This document shows positions 18,092 through 29,268 of a stretch of DNA of 64,000 nucleotides, in pieces (position 1 is the stretch's first letter; the number at the start of each line of letters is the position of its first letter). Location: contig NZ_CP029832.1 of assembly GCF_003233655.1 (NCBI RefSeq), positions 124,001 to 188,000 of the forward strand, read 5' to 3'. The translations under genes and the position numbers were made by a program. This DNA comes from Azospirillum ramasamyi. GTDB lineage: Bacteria; Pseudomonadota; Alphaproteobacteria; Azospirillales; Azospirillaceae. The notes beneath the pieces are model-generated. The model saw only the letters and a program-made list of their open reading frames with translations. It did not search any database and was not told where the DNA came from.

Positions 18092-18727
18092 ATGTCACGG
18101 AAAACGATGCTGGCCCTGGTTGCGGCAGTCGGCTTGGCGGGAACACCGGTGGTGCCGGCATTGGCCGCGCCGGGAGATGTGCATGCGGTGGTGGGCGAGA
18201 AGGTGAACCTGCGTGCCGGCCCCTCGGACGACGCGGCGGTTCGCTCCACCATCGCGCGTGGGGACGAGGTCGTCGAGCTGCGGCGGGACGGCAGTTGGAT
18301 GGGCGTCCGGGTGCTGCGCACCGGCGAGGAAGGGTGGCTGTTCACCGATCTCGTCAAGCGCAACTCCGCCAGCACGCTGGGCGGCGGTGATGCGGCACCG
18401 GCGCAGGCCGGCTTCGGGCGGCTGTCGCCCGGCTTCGACGGGCTGGTCGCAAACATCAGCGACAAGCTCGGCTACCGCTTCGCCGATAAGGTCGAGCAGT
18501 CCGGCAACGGCACCCTGCGCGTCGTGCCGACCCAGGAATGGCAATACAACACCGGCCGCGACGGCAAGATGTTCGCCGCGCTGGCCCTGTACCAGATGTG
18601 GAAGAACTACAACAACGGACGCCCGGTGACGCTGACGCTGGGTGCCCAGGGTCCGAACGCCATCACGATCGCCGATGCCGCGAACGGCCCCGAACTGACC
18701 GGGCCGATGTTGAATGCGGCACGCTGA
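18092..18727 (+). CDS. Exported SH3b domain protein
   Basis: 211 residues. A signal peptide (MSRKTMLALVAAVGLAGTP, cleavage near ALA-AP) is followed by a bacterial SH3 domain (VVGEKVNLRAGPSDDAAV through GEEGWLFTDLVKR, residues about 33-92), then a C-terminal domain of about 110 residues ending LTLGAQGPNAITIADA. SH3b domains in exported proteins usually bind peptidoglycan or other surface polymers. GGGAGGA upstream supports the ATG at 18092. No enzymatic motif is visible. It is divergent from the PAS protein. Confidence 0.8.
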   Translation: MSRKTMLALVAAVGLAGTPVVPALAAPGDVHAVVGEKVNLRAGPSDDAAVRSTIARGDEVVELRRDGSWMGVRVLRTGEEGWLFTDLVKRNSASTLGGGDAAPAQAGFGRLSPGFDGLVANISDKLGYRFADKVEQSGNGTLRVVPTQEWQYNTGRDGKMFAALALYQMWKNYNNGRPVTLTLGAQGPNAITIADAANGPELTGPMLNAAR

Positions 18728-18927
18728 ATTGGAGGAGGCGCGGTCGGCCGGGGTCGACCGCGTCACCTGCGCCGCCAGAACACATAAGTTGAATTATGGA
18801 AATATTGGGCCGAATGCCGTTCTTCGAGTTTCACGCTATGGGTCAAATTCAGGCCGTGGGCAAGTCCTGACGGAACATTCTCGCTGCATTGTGTTTGTCA
18901 ACGGGTGTGGAAGTGAAGGAGCCGTTC

Positions 18928-20421
18928 GTGCCTGAGACGATCCCGATGGAAAAAGTGCAGACCGGAATTCCCGAGCTGGATTTGATTTTGCGGGGAGGAC
19001 TGCCGCGGGGCCGAATACATCTTCTGGAAGGTGCGCCCGGAACAGGGAAGACGACCATTGCCCTGCAGCTTCTGATCCAGGCCCGCGAGGAAGGCCGGAA
19101 AGGCCTCTACATCACACTGTCGGAAAATGTGAAGGAACTGGAGGCGACCGCCCTCAGCCATGGCTGGACCCTGGACGGCATTGCCGTGTTCGACATCGTG
19201 CCCGTCGAAGCCCAGTTGGGCCGGCAGCAGAGCGTGCTCTATCCGTCGGAGGTCGAACTCGGCGAGACGGTCAGCCTGATCATCGACCGCATCGAGGAGG
19301 AAAACCCCGAACTGGTGGTGATCGACACCGTATCCGAGCTTCGGCTGCTCACGCAGGACCAGCTCAGCTACCGCCGGCAAATCCTGGCGCTCAAGCAGTT
19401 CCTGCAGGGCCGCCGCTGCACCACCCTGATCCTCGACGACATGACCCAGCAGTACAGCACGACCGAGTTGCACAGCCTGATGCACAGCGTGATCGTGCTG
19501 GAACAGATCGAACGCTCCTATGGCGCGGCGCGGCGCCGGCTGCGCATCGCGAAGATGCGCGGCGCCGAGTACCAGAGCGGTTGGCACGATTTCGCCATCA
19601 CCAGGGAGAATGTGCTGGTCTTCCCCGGCCTGATCGCCGAAGAGCACCGGAGCGACTTCGATGCGGCCACCATGGAAAGCGGCCTGTCGGCCCTGGACCA
19701 GTTGATGGGGGGCGGCCTGACGCACGGAACGACGACGATGCTCGTCGGGCCGTCGGGAGTCGGAAAATCGTCGATCGCCCTGCAATATGTCACGGCCGCG
19801 GTCAAACGCGGCGAATATGCCGCCTATTTCTCCTTCGACGAAACCTTCAAGACGCTGGCCCTGCGCAGCATCGCGCTGGGGATCGACATCGCCGAAGCGG
19901 TGGACCAGAAGCGCGTGGGCTGGCGGCGGGCAAACCCGTCCCGGCTGTCGCCCGGCGAGTTCGTCTGGCAGGTGCGCCGCGAGGTCGAGGACCGCAATGC
20001 GCGCATCGTGGTGATCGACAGCCTGAACTCCTATCTCAGCACCATGCCCGAGGAGCAGGCGCTCGCCCTCCAGATGCACGAATTGCTGACCTACCTGAAC
20101 AACAAGGGCGTGGTGACCATCCTGATCCTGGCCCAGCAGGGGATCATCGGCGACGTGCAGAATCCGGTCGACCTGTCCTTCATGAGCGACAGCGTGGTCC
20201 TGTTGCGGTTCTTCGAAGCGGAAGGCGAGGTGCGCAAGGCCATTTCCGTGGTCAAGAAGCGCACCGGCGTCCACGAACTGTCGATCCGCGAATTCCGCCT
20301 GTTCCCCGACGGCATGCAGGTGGGGCCGCAGCTGATGGATTTCCGCGGCGTGCTGACCGGAGTGCCCGAATATCGGGGTGCGGCGGACCCGCTGCTCGGC
20401 AGCTCGGTCGAGAGTGGATGA
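18928..20421 (+). CDS. KaiC-like double-domain ATPase
   Basis: 497 residues with two tandem RecA/KaiC domains. The first has Walker A EGAPGTGKTT (Lys41) and Walker B LVVIDTVSEL (about 129-138); the second has GPSGVGKSS (Lys280) and IVVIDSLNSY. The acidic pair after the first P-loop domain's beta strand reads LSEN rather than the EE of cyanobacterial KaiC, and FDET in the second. KaiC-like proteins outside cyanobacteria are ATPase/kinase timers or stress signalling proteins. A GTG start at 18928 is chosen because AAGGAG lies six bases upstream; earlier TTG/GTG codons lack one. The next gene, a hybrid kinase, starts nine bases after the stop, so the two are likely partners. Confidence 0.88.
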   Translation: MPETIPMEKVQTGIPELDLILRGGLPRGRIHLLEGAPGTGKTTIALQLLIQAREEGRKGLYITLSENVKELEATALSHGWTLDGIAVFDIVPVEAQLGRQQSVLYPSEVELGETVSLIIDRIEEENPELVVIDTVSELRLLTQDQLSYRRQILALKQFLQGRRCTTLILDDMTQQYSTTELHSLMHSVIVLEQIERSYGAARRRLRIAKMRGAEYQSGWHDFAITRENVLVFPGLIAEEHRSDFDAATMESGLSALDQLMGGGLTHGTTTMLVGPSGVGKSSIALQYVTAAVKRGEYAAYFSFDETFKTLALRSIALGIDIAEAVDQKRVGWRRANPSRLSPGEFVWQVRREVEDRNARIVVIDSLNSYLSTMPEEQALALQMHELLTYLNNKGVVTILILAQQGIIGDVQNPVDLSFMSDSVVLLRFFEAEGEVRKAISVVKKRTGVHELSIREFRLFPDGMQVGPQLMDFRGVLTGVPEYRGAADPLLGSSVESG

Positions 20422-20430
20422 CCGACGCCG

Positions 20431-22077
20431 ATGCGCACGTCATTCCTGATCCTGGCACCCGAAGGGCGGGACGCCGAGGTGATCGCCTCAGTCCTCGGCG
20501 AGAGTGGGCTGGAAGCGCAGCCCTGTGCCGATATGGCGGCGCTCCACCGGAATCTGGGCGATGCGACCACGGCGCTGGTGCTCTCCGAAAGCGCGCTGAC
20601 CGACGTGGAGCCTCTGGCCGTCTGGCTGGAGGACCAGCCGCCATGGTCGGACCTGCCGATCGTCGTCCTGACCTCCCGCCGAAGCCGTCGCGGCGGGATG
20701 GGCCGGCAAGCGTTCTTCCAGTCGCTCGGCAACGTCACGCTGCTGGACCGGCCGCTGCACCGCGAGACGCTGCAGAGCGCCGCATTGGCCGCGCTGCGCA
20801 GCCGGGCGCGCCAGCACCGGACGCGCTGCTATCTGGAAGAGATCACCCAGGCGACCAACCGCCTGGAGGAGCGGGTCGCGGACCGGACGCGGGAATTGCA
20901 GACCGAGATGGCGGACCGCCGGCGCACGGAGCTGGCGCTGCATCAGGCCCAGAAGATGGAAGCGCTCGGGCAGCTGACCGGCGGCGTGGCGCATGACTTC
21001 AACAACCTGCTCCAGGGCATCGTCAGCTGCCTCGCCGTTCTCGAGGCCACGGTGCCCGACGGCGTGCCCCGCCAGCTGTTCGACGCGGCGAACAGCTCCA
21101 TCGAGCGGGGAGCGCGGCTGACACAGTCCCTGCTGTCCTTCGCGCGGCGACAGGCGTTGATGCCCGAACCCACCGATCTGGGGGAACTGCTTTCCGGCAT
21201 GAGCTCCCTTCTGGAACGCACGCTGGGCGGCCAGATCACGGTGACGATCCAGGTGCCGTCGGATCTTCCGGCGGCGCTGATCGACCGGGCGCAGCTGGAA
21301 TCCGCCATCCTGAACCTCGTCATCAACGCGCGCGACGCGATGCCGGCCGGAGGGTGCCTTTCCGTGACCGCCTTCACGGCGGAGGTCGGCGGCAGCGGCG
21401 ATGCAGGCGGGGATGCCGACAGGCCGGCCGATCTGCTGGACGGCACTTTCGTGGCGATCCGGGTCAAGGATACCGGCGCCGGCATCGATCCCTCGGTGCT
21501 GCCGCACGTTTTCGAGCCATTCTTCACCACCAAGCCGATCGACAAGGGGTCCGGCCTCGGGCTGTCGATGGTCCACGGCATGGCCAAGCAATCGGGCGGC
21601 GGCGTCCGCATCGAGAGCACGCCCGGGCTCGGCACCGCGATCACGCTGTATCTGCCGAGCGTCTCCGGCGCCCCCGCAACACCGGCCGACCGCCCCGTCG
21701 CCAGGATCGACCGCGCCGCCGGGCGCACCATCCTGCTGGTGGAGGACGACGCGATCGTGCGGATGGGGACGATGGCCGTGTTGGAGACCCTCGGCCACCG
21801 GGTCATCGAGGCCGGCAGCGGAGAGGAGGCGCTGGAGGTTCTTCGCGATGGCTCGGAGGTCGATGCCCTGGTCACCGACTTCGCCATGCCCGGCATGAAC
21901 GGAGCAGCCGTGGTGCGGCACGTCCGGCAGCTGCGCCCCGGGATTCCGGCACTGATCGTGACGGGCTATGCCGATACGCCGGAATTCGCGGAGTCCGTGC
22001 GCCTGTTGCGCAAACCTTTTTCCCCCAACCAGATCGCCGAGTGCCTGGCGGTCATGCTGGCCGAGGTGCCGATGTGA
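20431..22077 (+). CDS. Hybrid histidine kinase with N-terminal pseudo-receiver and C-terminal receiver
   Basis: 548 residues. Residues 1-125 resemble a receiver fold, but where the phosphoacceptor Asp should end strand 3 the sequence reads ALVLSES, so it is a pseudo-receiver. A coiled coil (130-170) is followed by a HisKA domain with His188 in GGVAHDFNNLLQG, a HATPase domain (NLVINARDAM, DTGAGI, FEPFFTTK, GSGLGLSMVHG) and a true receiver (LLVEDDAIVRM, Asp483 in VTDFAMPGMNG). It probably autophosphorylates at His188 and passes phosphate to Asp483. Adjacency to the KaiC-like gene suggests that KaiC regulates it, as SasA/CikA are regulated in cyanobacteria (inference). Confidence 0.88.
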   Translation: MRTSFLILAPEGRDAEVIASVLGESGLEAQPCADMAALHRNLGDATTALVLSESALTDVEPLAVWLEDQPPWSDLPIVVLTSRRSRRGGMGRQAFFQSLGNVTLLDRPLHRETLQSAALAALRSRARQHRTRCYLEEITQATNRLEERVADRTRELQTEMADRRRTELALHQAQKMEALGQLTGGVAHDFNNLLQGIVSCLAVLEATVPDGVPRQLFDAANSSIERGARLTQSLLSFARRQALMPEPTDLGELLSGMSSLLERTLGGQITVTIQVPSDLPAALIDRAQLESAILNLVINARDAMPAGGCLSVTAFTAEVGGSGDAGGDADRPADLLDGTFVAIRVKDTGAGIDPSVLPHVFEPFFTTKPIDKGSGLGLSMVHGMAKQSGGGVRIESTPGLGTAITLYLPSVSGAPATPADRPVARIDRAAGRTILLVEDDAIVRMGTMAVLETLGHRVIEAGSGEEALEVLRDGSEVDALVTDFAMPGMNGAAVVRHVRQLRPGIPALIVTGYADTPEFAESVRLLRKPFSPNQIAECLAVMLAEVPM

Positions 22078-22132
22078 CGTCCCGGGATACGGGTGTTTCC
22101 CCCTCCCCTGCCCTACCTTCGGGCAATGGAAT

Positions 22133-22170
22133 GCCTCCGGGATCATGCGACGCCGCATGATCCCGGAGGC
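22133..22170. terminator. Strong hairpin between convergent genes
   Basis: A perfect 17-base stem (arms at 22133-22149 and 22154-22170, each containing CTCCGGGATCATG or its complement) with a four-base loop ACGC. It lies between the stop codons of the rightward hybrid kinase (22077) and the leftward nicT (22204). There is no long T-run, so it may act as a bidirectional transcription block or mRNA 3'-end protector. Confidence 0.65.
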
Positions 22171-22203
22171 TTGTGAACCGTTACGCCTGAACCCTGGTGA
22201 CGG

Positions 22204-23529
22204 TCAGCGGTTCACCACCTTGGGCGGAAGAGCATAGACCAGCAGGGCGCCGATGATGAGACAGCCGGAGAAGAACCACAAGGCAGCGCCGCTGCTGCCG
22301 GTCAGGTCGATGACCAGGCCGATCAGCGAGTTGCTGACCAGACCGGCGATGCTGGCGAGCGAGATCGCCATGGCGAAGCCGGTGGCCGCCGCCGTGCCCT
22401 TCAGGAAGGTCGCCGGCAGGCTGAAATAGGCAGGAAGCGGACCCAGCACGCCGACCGACGCGACGGTGAACAGCGCCACGGTGGCGATGAGGTTGTCGGC
22501 GAAGAAGGTGCTGGTCGCCATGGCGGCCGAAGCGGCCAGGAAGGGGATGATGATGTGCCAGCGGCGCTCGCGCATCCGGTCGGAACTGGCGCCGATCAGC
22601 AGGATGCCGACAACCGCGACGATGTTGGGGATCATCGTCAGCAGGCCGATATGGAACGTGTCGACCACGCCGGTGTTGCGGATGAAGGTGGGCAGCCAGA
22701 AGCCGATGGCGTAGGCGGTCAGCAGGATCGCGAAGTCGATGCCGCCCAGCATCCAGACCTTCAGGTTCAGAAGCCCTTCCTTGAAGCTGTGGCCGACATT
22801 CTTGGCATCGGCATCGTCGCCATGCAGGTCGGCGGCCAACCGGGCCTTCTCGTCGCCCGACAGCCACTTGGCGTCCTTGTAGGAATTGGGCAGGGCCTTG
22901 AAGGTCAGGAAGCCCAGGAAGACGCTGGGCAGCGCCTCCAGCAGGAACAGCCACTGCCAGCCGCGCAGGCCGTAGAAATTGTCGAAATAGCTCATGATCC
23001 AGCCCGACAGCGGACCGCCGATCACGCTGGACAGCGGCAGGCCGATGACGAACAGCGCCATGATGCGGCCGCGGCGGTAGGTGGGGAACCACAGCGTCAG
23101 GTAATAGAGCACGCCGGGCAGGAAGCCGGCCTCGGCGGCGCCGAGCAGGAAACGGACGATGTAGAACTGCGTCGGCGTGGTGACCAGCATGGTGGCGGCC
23201 GACAGCAGGCCCCAGGTGATCATGATGCGGGCGATCCACAGCCGCGCGCCGACCTTGGTCAGCACGAGGTTGCTCGGCACCTCGAACAGGATGTAGCCGA
23301 CGAAGAACAGGCCGGCGCCCAGACCGTAAGCGGCCTCGCTGAACTGCAGGTCGCCCATCATCTGCAGCTTGGCGAAGCCGATGTTGATACGGTCGAGATA
23401 GGCCGCCAGATAGCAGAAACAGAGGAAGGGAATGAGGCGCCAGGTGATCTTCTTGTAGAGCTGGTCCGCATCGACGGACTGCGCTGCGCCAAGCTCCGCA
23501 TTCGCTGTTGTCGTCTGGGCATAGGACAT
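22204..23529 (-). CDS. nicT: MFS transporter, probable nicotinate uptake protein NicT
   Basis: 441 residues with twelve predicted membrane helices, belonging to the anion:cation symporter branch of MFS (LDRINIGFAKLQM after helix 1; ILFEVPSNLVLTKVGARLWIAR in the helix 2-3 loop). These transporters import organic anions with protons. The ATG at 23529 has AAGGAG nine bases upstream. It is the last gene of the leftward nicC-D-E-F unit, 139 bases after nicF, which supports nicotinate or 6-hydroxynicotinate as substrate; that assignment rests on context. Confidence 0.8.
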   Translation of the reverse strand: MSYAQTTTANAELGAAQSVDADQLYKKITWRLIPFLCFCYLAAYLDRINIGFAKLQMMGDLQFSEAAYGLGAGLFFVGYILFEVPSNLVLTKVGARLWIARIMITWGLLSAATMLVTTPTQFYIVRFLLGAAEAGFLPGVLYYLTLWFPTYRRGRIMALFVIGLPLSSVIGGPLSGWIMSYFDNFYGLRGWQWLFLLEALPSVFLGFLTFKALPNSYKDAKWLSGDEKARLAADLHGDDADAKNVGHSFKEGLLNLKVWMLGGIDFAILLTAYAIGFWLPTFIRNTGVVDTFHIGLLTMIPNIVAVVGILLIGASSDRMRERRWHIIIPFLAASAAMATSTFFADNLIATVALFTVASVGVLGPLPAYFSLPATFLKGTAAATGFAMAISLASIAGLVSNSLIGLVIDLTGSSGAALWFFSGCLIIGALLVYALPPKVVNR

Positions 23530-23668
23530 GTCGTCTGTCTCCTTACGCTGATCGCGTTGTGAACCCGTCCCGTCTTGCATGCCGGCGCCGCCTGTCTCGG
23601 TTGCGGCGCCGGGTGTTGGCCCCAGTTTTCTTCTTCTTATTGGTCCTGATATCAACGGCCGCCTTTTT

Positions 23669-24310
23669 TCAGTCGGCCTTTTCAGCGAAGCGGTCGATTA
23701 CCTCCCGCTTGCTCACCACATCGCCGTATTTGCTGTCGATGTCGAACAGGTTGGCCTCGTGCGGGCCGTCGTGGCGGTCGCCGACGCATTCGCGCACCAC
23801 GATGGTGCGGAAGCCGTGCTGGAGCGCATCGACGGCGCTGGCGCGGATGCAGCCGCTGGTCGAGCAGCCGGTCAGCACCACCGTGTCCACCCCCATGGCA
23901 TGCAGCATCGGCGCGAGGCTGGTGCCGAAGAAGGCGCTGGCATACTGCTTGGAGATAACCACCTCCTCCGCCCGCGGCGTGACCTCCGGGCAGAAGGCGG
24001 CGAGCGGGTTGCCCTCCACCATGTCCTTCATCACCGGGGCCTTGCGCACCCAGACGCCGCCATCGGCGAAATGGCCGGGATGATAGCGGATGTTGGTGTG
24101 GACGACCGGGATGCCGGAGCGGCGGGCGGCGTCCAGCAGCTCCACCGTCTCCGCCACCGCGCTCACCACGCCGGGGGCGTAGAGCGGCGCGCCTTCGGTG
24201 GTGTAGCCCTGCATGAAGTCGATCACCAGCAGGGCCGGCCGCTCGCCGAAGCCGATCCGGTTGCCCCAGACGCCCTTGTAGTTGTCGGATGCGCTCTGCC
24301 CGTCGGTCAT
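23669..24310 (-). CDS. nicF: Maleamate amidohydrolase
   Basis: 213 residues of the isochorismatase-like cysteine hydrolase family. The triad is visible as Asp31 (LLVIDFMQGY), Lys121 (VISKQYASAF) and Cys154 (GCSTSGCIRAS). It hydrolyses maleamate to maleate and ammonia in the nicotinate pathway. A GAGGAG lies seven bases upstream of the ATG. Flanked by nicE upstream and nicT downstream on the same strand. Without context it could be called a generic cysteine hydrolase; position in a complete nic set makes NicF the best call. Confidence 0.9.
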   Translation of the reverse strand: MTDGQSASDNYKGVWGNRIGFGERPALLVIDFMQGYTTEGAPLYAPGVVSAVAETVELLDAARRSGIPVVHTNIRYHPGHFADGGVWVRKAPVMKDMVEGNPLAAFCPEVTPRAEEVVISKQYASAFFGTSLAPMLHAMGVDTVVLTGCSTSGCIRASAVDALQHGFRTIVVRECVGDRHDGPHEANLFDIDSKYGDVVSKREVIDRFAEKAD

Positions 24311-24322
24311 GGGGCTTGCTCC

Positions 24323-25075
24323 TCAGTACGCGCCGGACAGCAGGGCGCCGGCGCCGGGAACGACCGGCTCCAGCTTCAACGACTTCAGCATGGCGTAGGT
24401 CGTGGCGATGGCGGCGGTCAGCACCGGCTTGCCGGTCTCGGCCTCCACCCGCGGCACCACCGGCAGCGACGGCATCTGAACGCAGGCGGACAGGACCACC
24501 ACGTCCACGCCGTCCAGGTTCATGCCGCGCACGATGTCCGGCAGGTTGTTGGGGTCGTGGCGGGCGACGTCGAGATTGTCCGGGATCTCCAGCGCGCGCC
24601 AGTCCTGCACCTCGAAGCCTTCGGCGCGGATGTAGTCCACCACCAGCTCGGTCAGCGGGCGCATGTAGGGGGCGACGATGGCGATGCGCTTGGCGCCCAT
24701 CACCTTCAGCCCGTCCACCAGGGCGCCGGCGCTGGTGACGACCGGGGCCGGCGCGTCGTTCTCCAGCGTCTTGCGGGCGAGGCGCGCCTCGGAATCGCGG
24801 TGGTAGCCGAGGCCCATCGACATGATGGCGACGAGGCAGGCATAGCCCAGCACATCGACGCGGGCGTCCGACAGCTCGACGGCGCAGCGGTCGGATTCGG
24901 CGTCCATCGCCGCCAGCTCGTCCTTCTTGACCGTCTTCATCCGCATGCGGGCGGAATGGAAGGTGAAGCGTTCCGGGCGGATCGCCTGGCGCGCGGTCAG
25001 CATGGCCGGGATTTCCGTTTCCATGGTGATGTTGGAGCTGGGGACGATCTGGCCGATGCGGTACAGCGAAGACAT
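24323..25075 (-). CDS. nicE: Maleate cis-trans isomerase
   Basis: 250 residues of the Asp/Glu racemase-like superfamily. The two catalytic cysteines expected of maleate isomerase are Cys80 (VLGYACLVAIMS) and Cys198 (VVLSACVQMPSL). It converts maleate to fumarate, the last nicotinate-specific step before the TCA cycle. It lies 12 bases upstream of nicF and 17 bases downstream of nicD on the same strand, so all are co-transcribed. Confidence 0.92.
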   Translation of the reverse strand: MSSLYRIGQIVPSSNITMETEIPAMLTARQAIRPERFTFHSARMRMKTVKKDELAAMDAESDRCAVELSDARVDVLGYACLVAIMSMGLGYHRDSEARLARKTLENDAPAPVVTSAGALVDGLKVMGAKRIAIVAPYMRPLTELVVDYIRAEGFEVQDWRALEIPDNLDVARHDPNNLPDIVRGMNLDGVDVVVLSACVQMPSLPVVPRVEAETGKPVLTAAIATTYAMLKSLKLEPVVPGAGALLSGAY

Positions 25076-25092
25076 GGATTGGTTCCTATCGA

Positions 25093-27533
<2,441 letters not shown>

Positions 27534-28583
27534 ATGCCGGTGAGCGATCGCGAACTGACGCAGATGTTCGAACGGGTTCTGACCCTGTCCAAGGTGGACA
27601 AGACCCAGAGCGTCGCTGTGCTGAAAAGCGACTATTCCAACCCGCGCATCGTGCGCGCCGCCATGGACGCGGCCCAGCGCCTCGGCGCGAACGTCTACGG
27701 GGTCGAACTGCCGGCCTTCAACCACCCGCGCGCCATGGGCATGGACATGACCGCGTATTGCGGCGACACGCCGCTGACCGGAAACCTCGCCGCCCAGCGC
27801 GCGCTGGAGGCGGCCGACATGATCGTCGACACCATGATGCTGCTGCATTCGCCGGAGCAGGAGCAGATCCTGAAGACCGGCACCCGCATCCTGCTGGCGG
27901 TCGAGCCGCCGGAGGTTCTGGCCCGCATCATGCCGACGGAGGAGGACAAGATCCGCGTCAACGCCGCGGCGGAACGGCTGAAGCGCGCCCACTCCATCGC
28001 CGTCACCTCCAAGGCCGGCAGCGATTTCCGCGCGACGCTCGGCCAGTATCCGACAGTGACGGAATACGGTTTCGCCGACGAGCCCGGCCGCTGGGACCAT
28101 TGGCCGAGCGGCTTCCTGTTCTCCTGGCCGGACGAGGGCAGCGCCGAAGGCACGCTGGTGCTCGACGTCGGCGACATCCTGCTGCCCTTCAAGACCTATG
28201 TCCGGGAAAAGGTTACGCTGGAGATCGAGGAGGGCTTCATCCGCCGCATCCATGGCGGGTTCGAGGCGGAATACCTGCGCGACTACATGGCCTACTTCAA
28301 GGATCCGGAGGTCTACGGCATCTCGCATATCGGCTGGGGCCTGCAGCCGCGGGCGCAATGGACGGCGATGGGCCTGCACGACAAGAACGACGGCATGTGC
28401 ATGGACGCCCGCGCCTTCTACGGCAACTTCCTGTTCTCCACCGGCCCGAACACCGAGGTCGGCGGCAGCCGCAAGACCCCCTGCCACATGGACATTCCCC
28501 TGCGCGGCTGCGACATCCTGCTGGACGGCGAACCGGTGGTGCTGGCCGGCGACGTGGTGGCGCCGGAGGCGTCCAGGGCATGA
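27534..28583 (+). CDS. nicX: 2,5-dihydroxypyridine 5,6-dioxygenase
   Basis: 349 residues. This non-haem Fe(II) extradiol-type enzyme of the leucyl aminopeptidase-like (M29) fold opens the pyridine ring of 2,5-dihydroxypyridine to N-formylmaleamate. The metal ligands described for NicX fall at identical numbering here: His265 (GISHIGWG), His318 and Asp320 (TPCHMDIPL). The ATG at 27534 has GGGAGAG upstream. It is the first gene of the rightward operon and its TGA overlaps an ATG in the frame of the following regulator gene. Confidence 0.93.
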   Translation: MPVSDRELTQMFERVLTLSKVDKTQSVAVLKSDYSNPRIVRAAMDAAQRLGANVYGVELPAFNHPRAMGMDMTAYCGDTPLTGNLAAQRALEAADMIVDTMMLLHSPEQEQILKTGTRILLAVEPPEVLARIMPTEEDKIRVNAAAERLKRAHSIAVTSKAGSDFRATLGQYPTVTEYGFADEPGRWDHWPSGFLFSWPDEGSAEGTLVLDVGDILLPFKTYVREKVTLEIEEGFIRRIHGGFEAEYLRDYMAYFKDPEVYGISHIGWGLQPRAQWTAMGLHDKNDGMCMDARAFYGNFLFSTGPNTEVGGSRKTPCHMDIPLRGCDILLDGEPVVLAGDVVAPEASRA

Positions 28584-28635
28584 TGGGCGGCATGATGGGC
28601 GGCATGATGGGCATGAGGGGCGGCATGAGGGGCGA
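28580..28635 (+). repeat. Tandem 12-base repeats between nicX and nicR
   Basis: About four and a half tandem copies of a unit close to TGATGGGCGGCA, one copy shortened to nine bases, later copies with AGG for TGG. Translated in the nicR frame they read as repeating Met-Met-Gly-Gly. The first ATG overlaps the nicX stop codon. The repeat could be a slippage-prone spacer or an N-terminal extension of NicR. Confidence 0.75.
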
Positions 28636-28705
28636 TCCGGAAGCCCGCCGCCCTTCCCTGCCCCCGCCGCCGCTGCTATCGTTCGCCACACACCCGGTCC
28701 ACCGC

Positions 28706-29188
28706 ATGTTGTTCTCGATGACCCAAGACCTGCCGCCCGGAACTGGCTCCGGTGAAGCCGATTACGTCTTCTCCGACCAGATCGGCCATCTGCTGCGGCG
28801 GGCCTATCAGCGGCACCTCGCCATCTTCCAGCGCAACGCCTGCGACCCGCAGCTGACCTCGGTGCAGTTCGTCACGCTCTGCGCCATCCGCGACAACGGG
28901 CCGAGTTCGCTGATCGAGCTGGTGAAGTCCACCGCCATCGATCAGGCGACGATCCGCGGCATCGTCGACCGGCTGAAGGCTCGTGGACTGATCCGCCAGA
29001 CCTCCGACGCGCAGGACCGGCGCAAGGTCATCAACTGCCTGACCGACGAGGGACGGCAGCTGCTGGCGGACATGGTGCCCTGCGCCAAGCGGATCAGCGA
29101 GCTGACGATGGGACAGCTGAACCCGGCGGAGCGGCTGGCGGTCACCCACGTCCTGCAGAAGATGATCGCGCAGGACGGGGAGGAGTAA
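28706..29188 (+). CDS. nicR: MarR-family regulator, probable NicR
   Basis: About 160 residues with a winged helix-turn-helix: ITSVQF-type helix (LTSVQFVTLCAIRDNGPSS), recognition helix (AIDQATIRGIVDRLKARGLI) and wing (RQTSDAQDRRKVINCLT). In Pseudomonas putida NicR represses nic genes and responds to 6-hydroxynicotinate; the position between nicX and nicA supports the same role. Start is uncertain: the ATG at 28706 gives a normal-length protein, the ATG at 28718 is possible, and the frame is open back to 28580 through the Met-Gly repeats. Confidence 0.85.
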   Translation: MLFSMTQDLPPGTGSGEADYVFSDQIGHLLRRAYQRHLAIFQRNACDPQLTSVQFVTLCAIRDNGPSSLIELVKSTAIDQATIRGIVDRLKARGLIRQTSDAQDRRKVINCLTDEGRQLLADMVPCAKRISELTMGQLNPAERLAVTHVLQKMIAQDGEE

Positions 29189-29268
29189 CCCCCGCAGGTC
29201 GGCATTCAGGCCATTCCACCCCGCTTTGCAGCGGGAATGCGGAACCTATCGCACCGGACGGACGCCTT

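Noticed and set aside
28580..28705. Calling nicR from the ATG that overlaps the nicX stop
   Set aside because: The extension consists of repeat-derived Met-Gly and Pro-rich residues not expected in MarR proteins; the ATG at 28706 gives a normal length. Kept only as a possibility.
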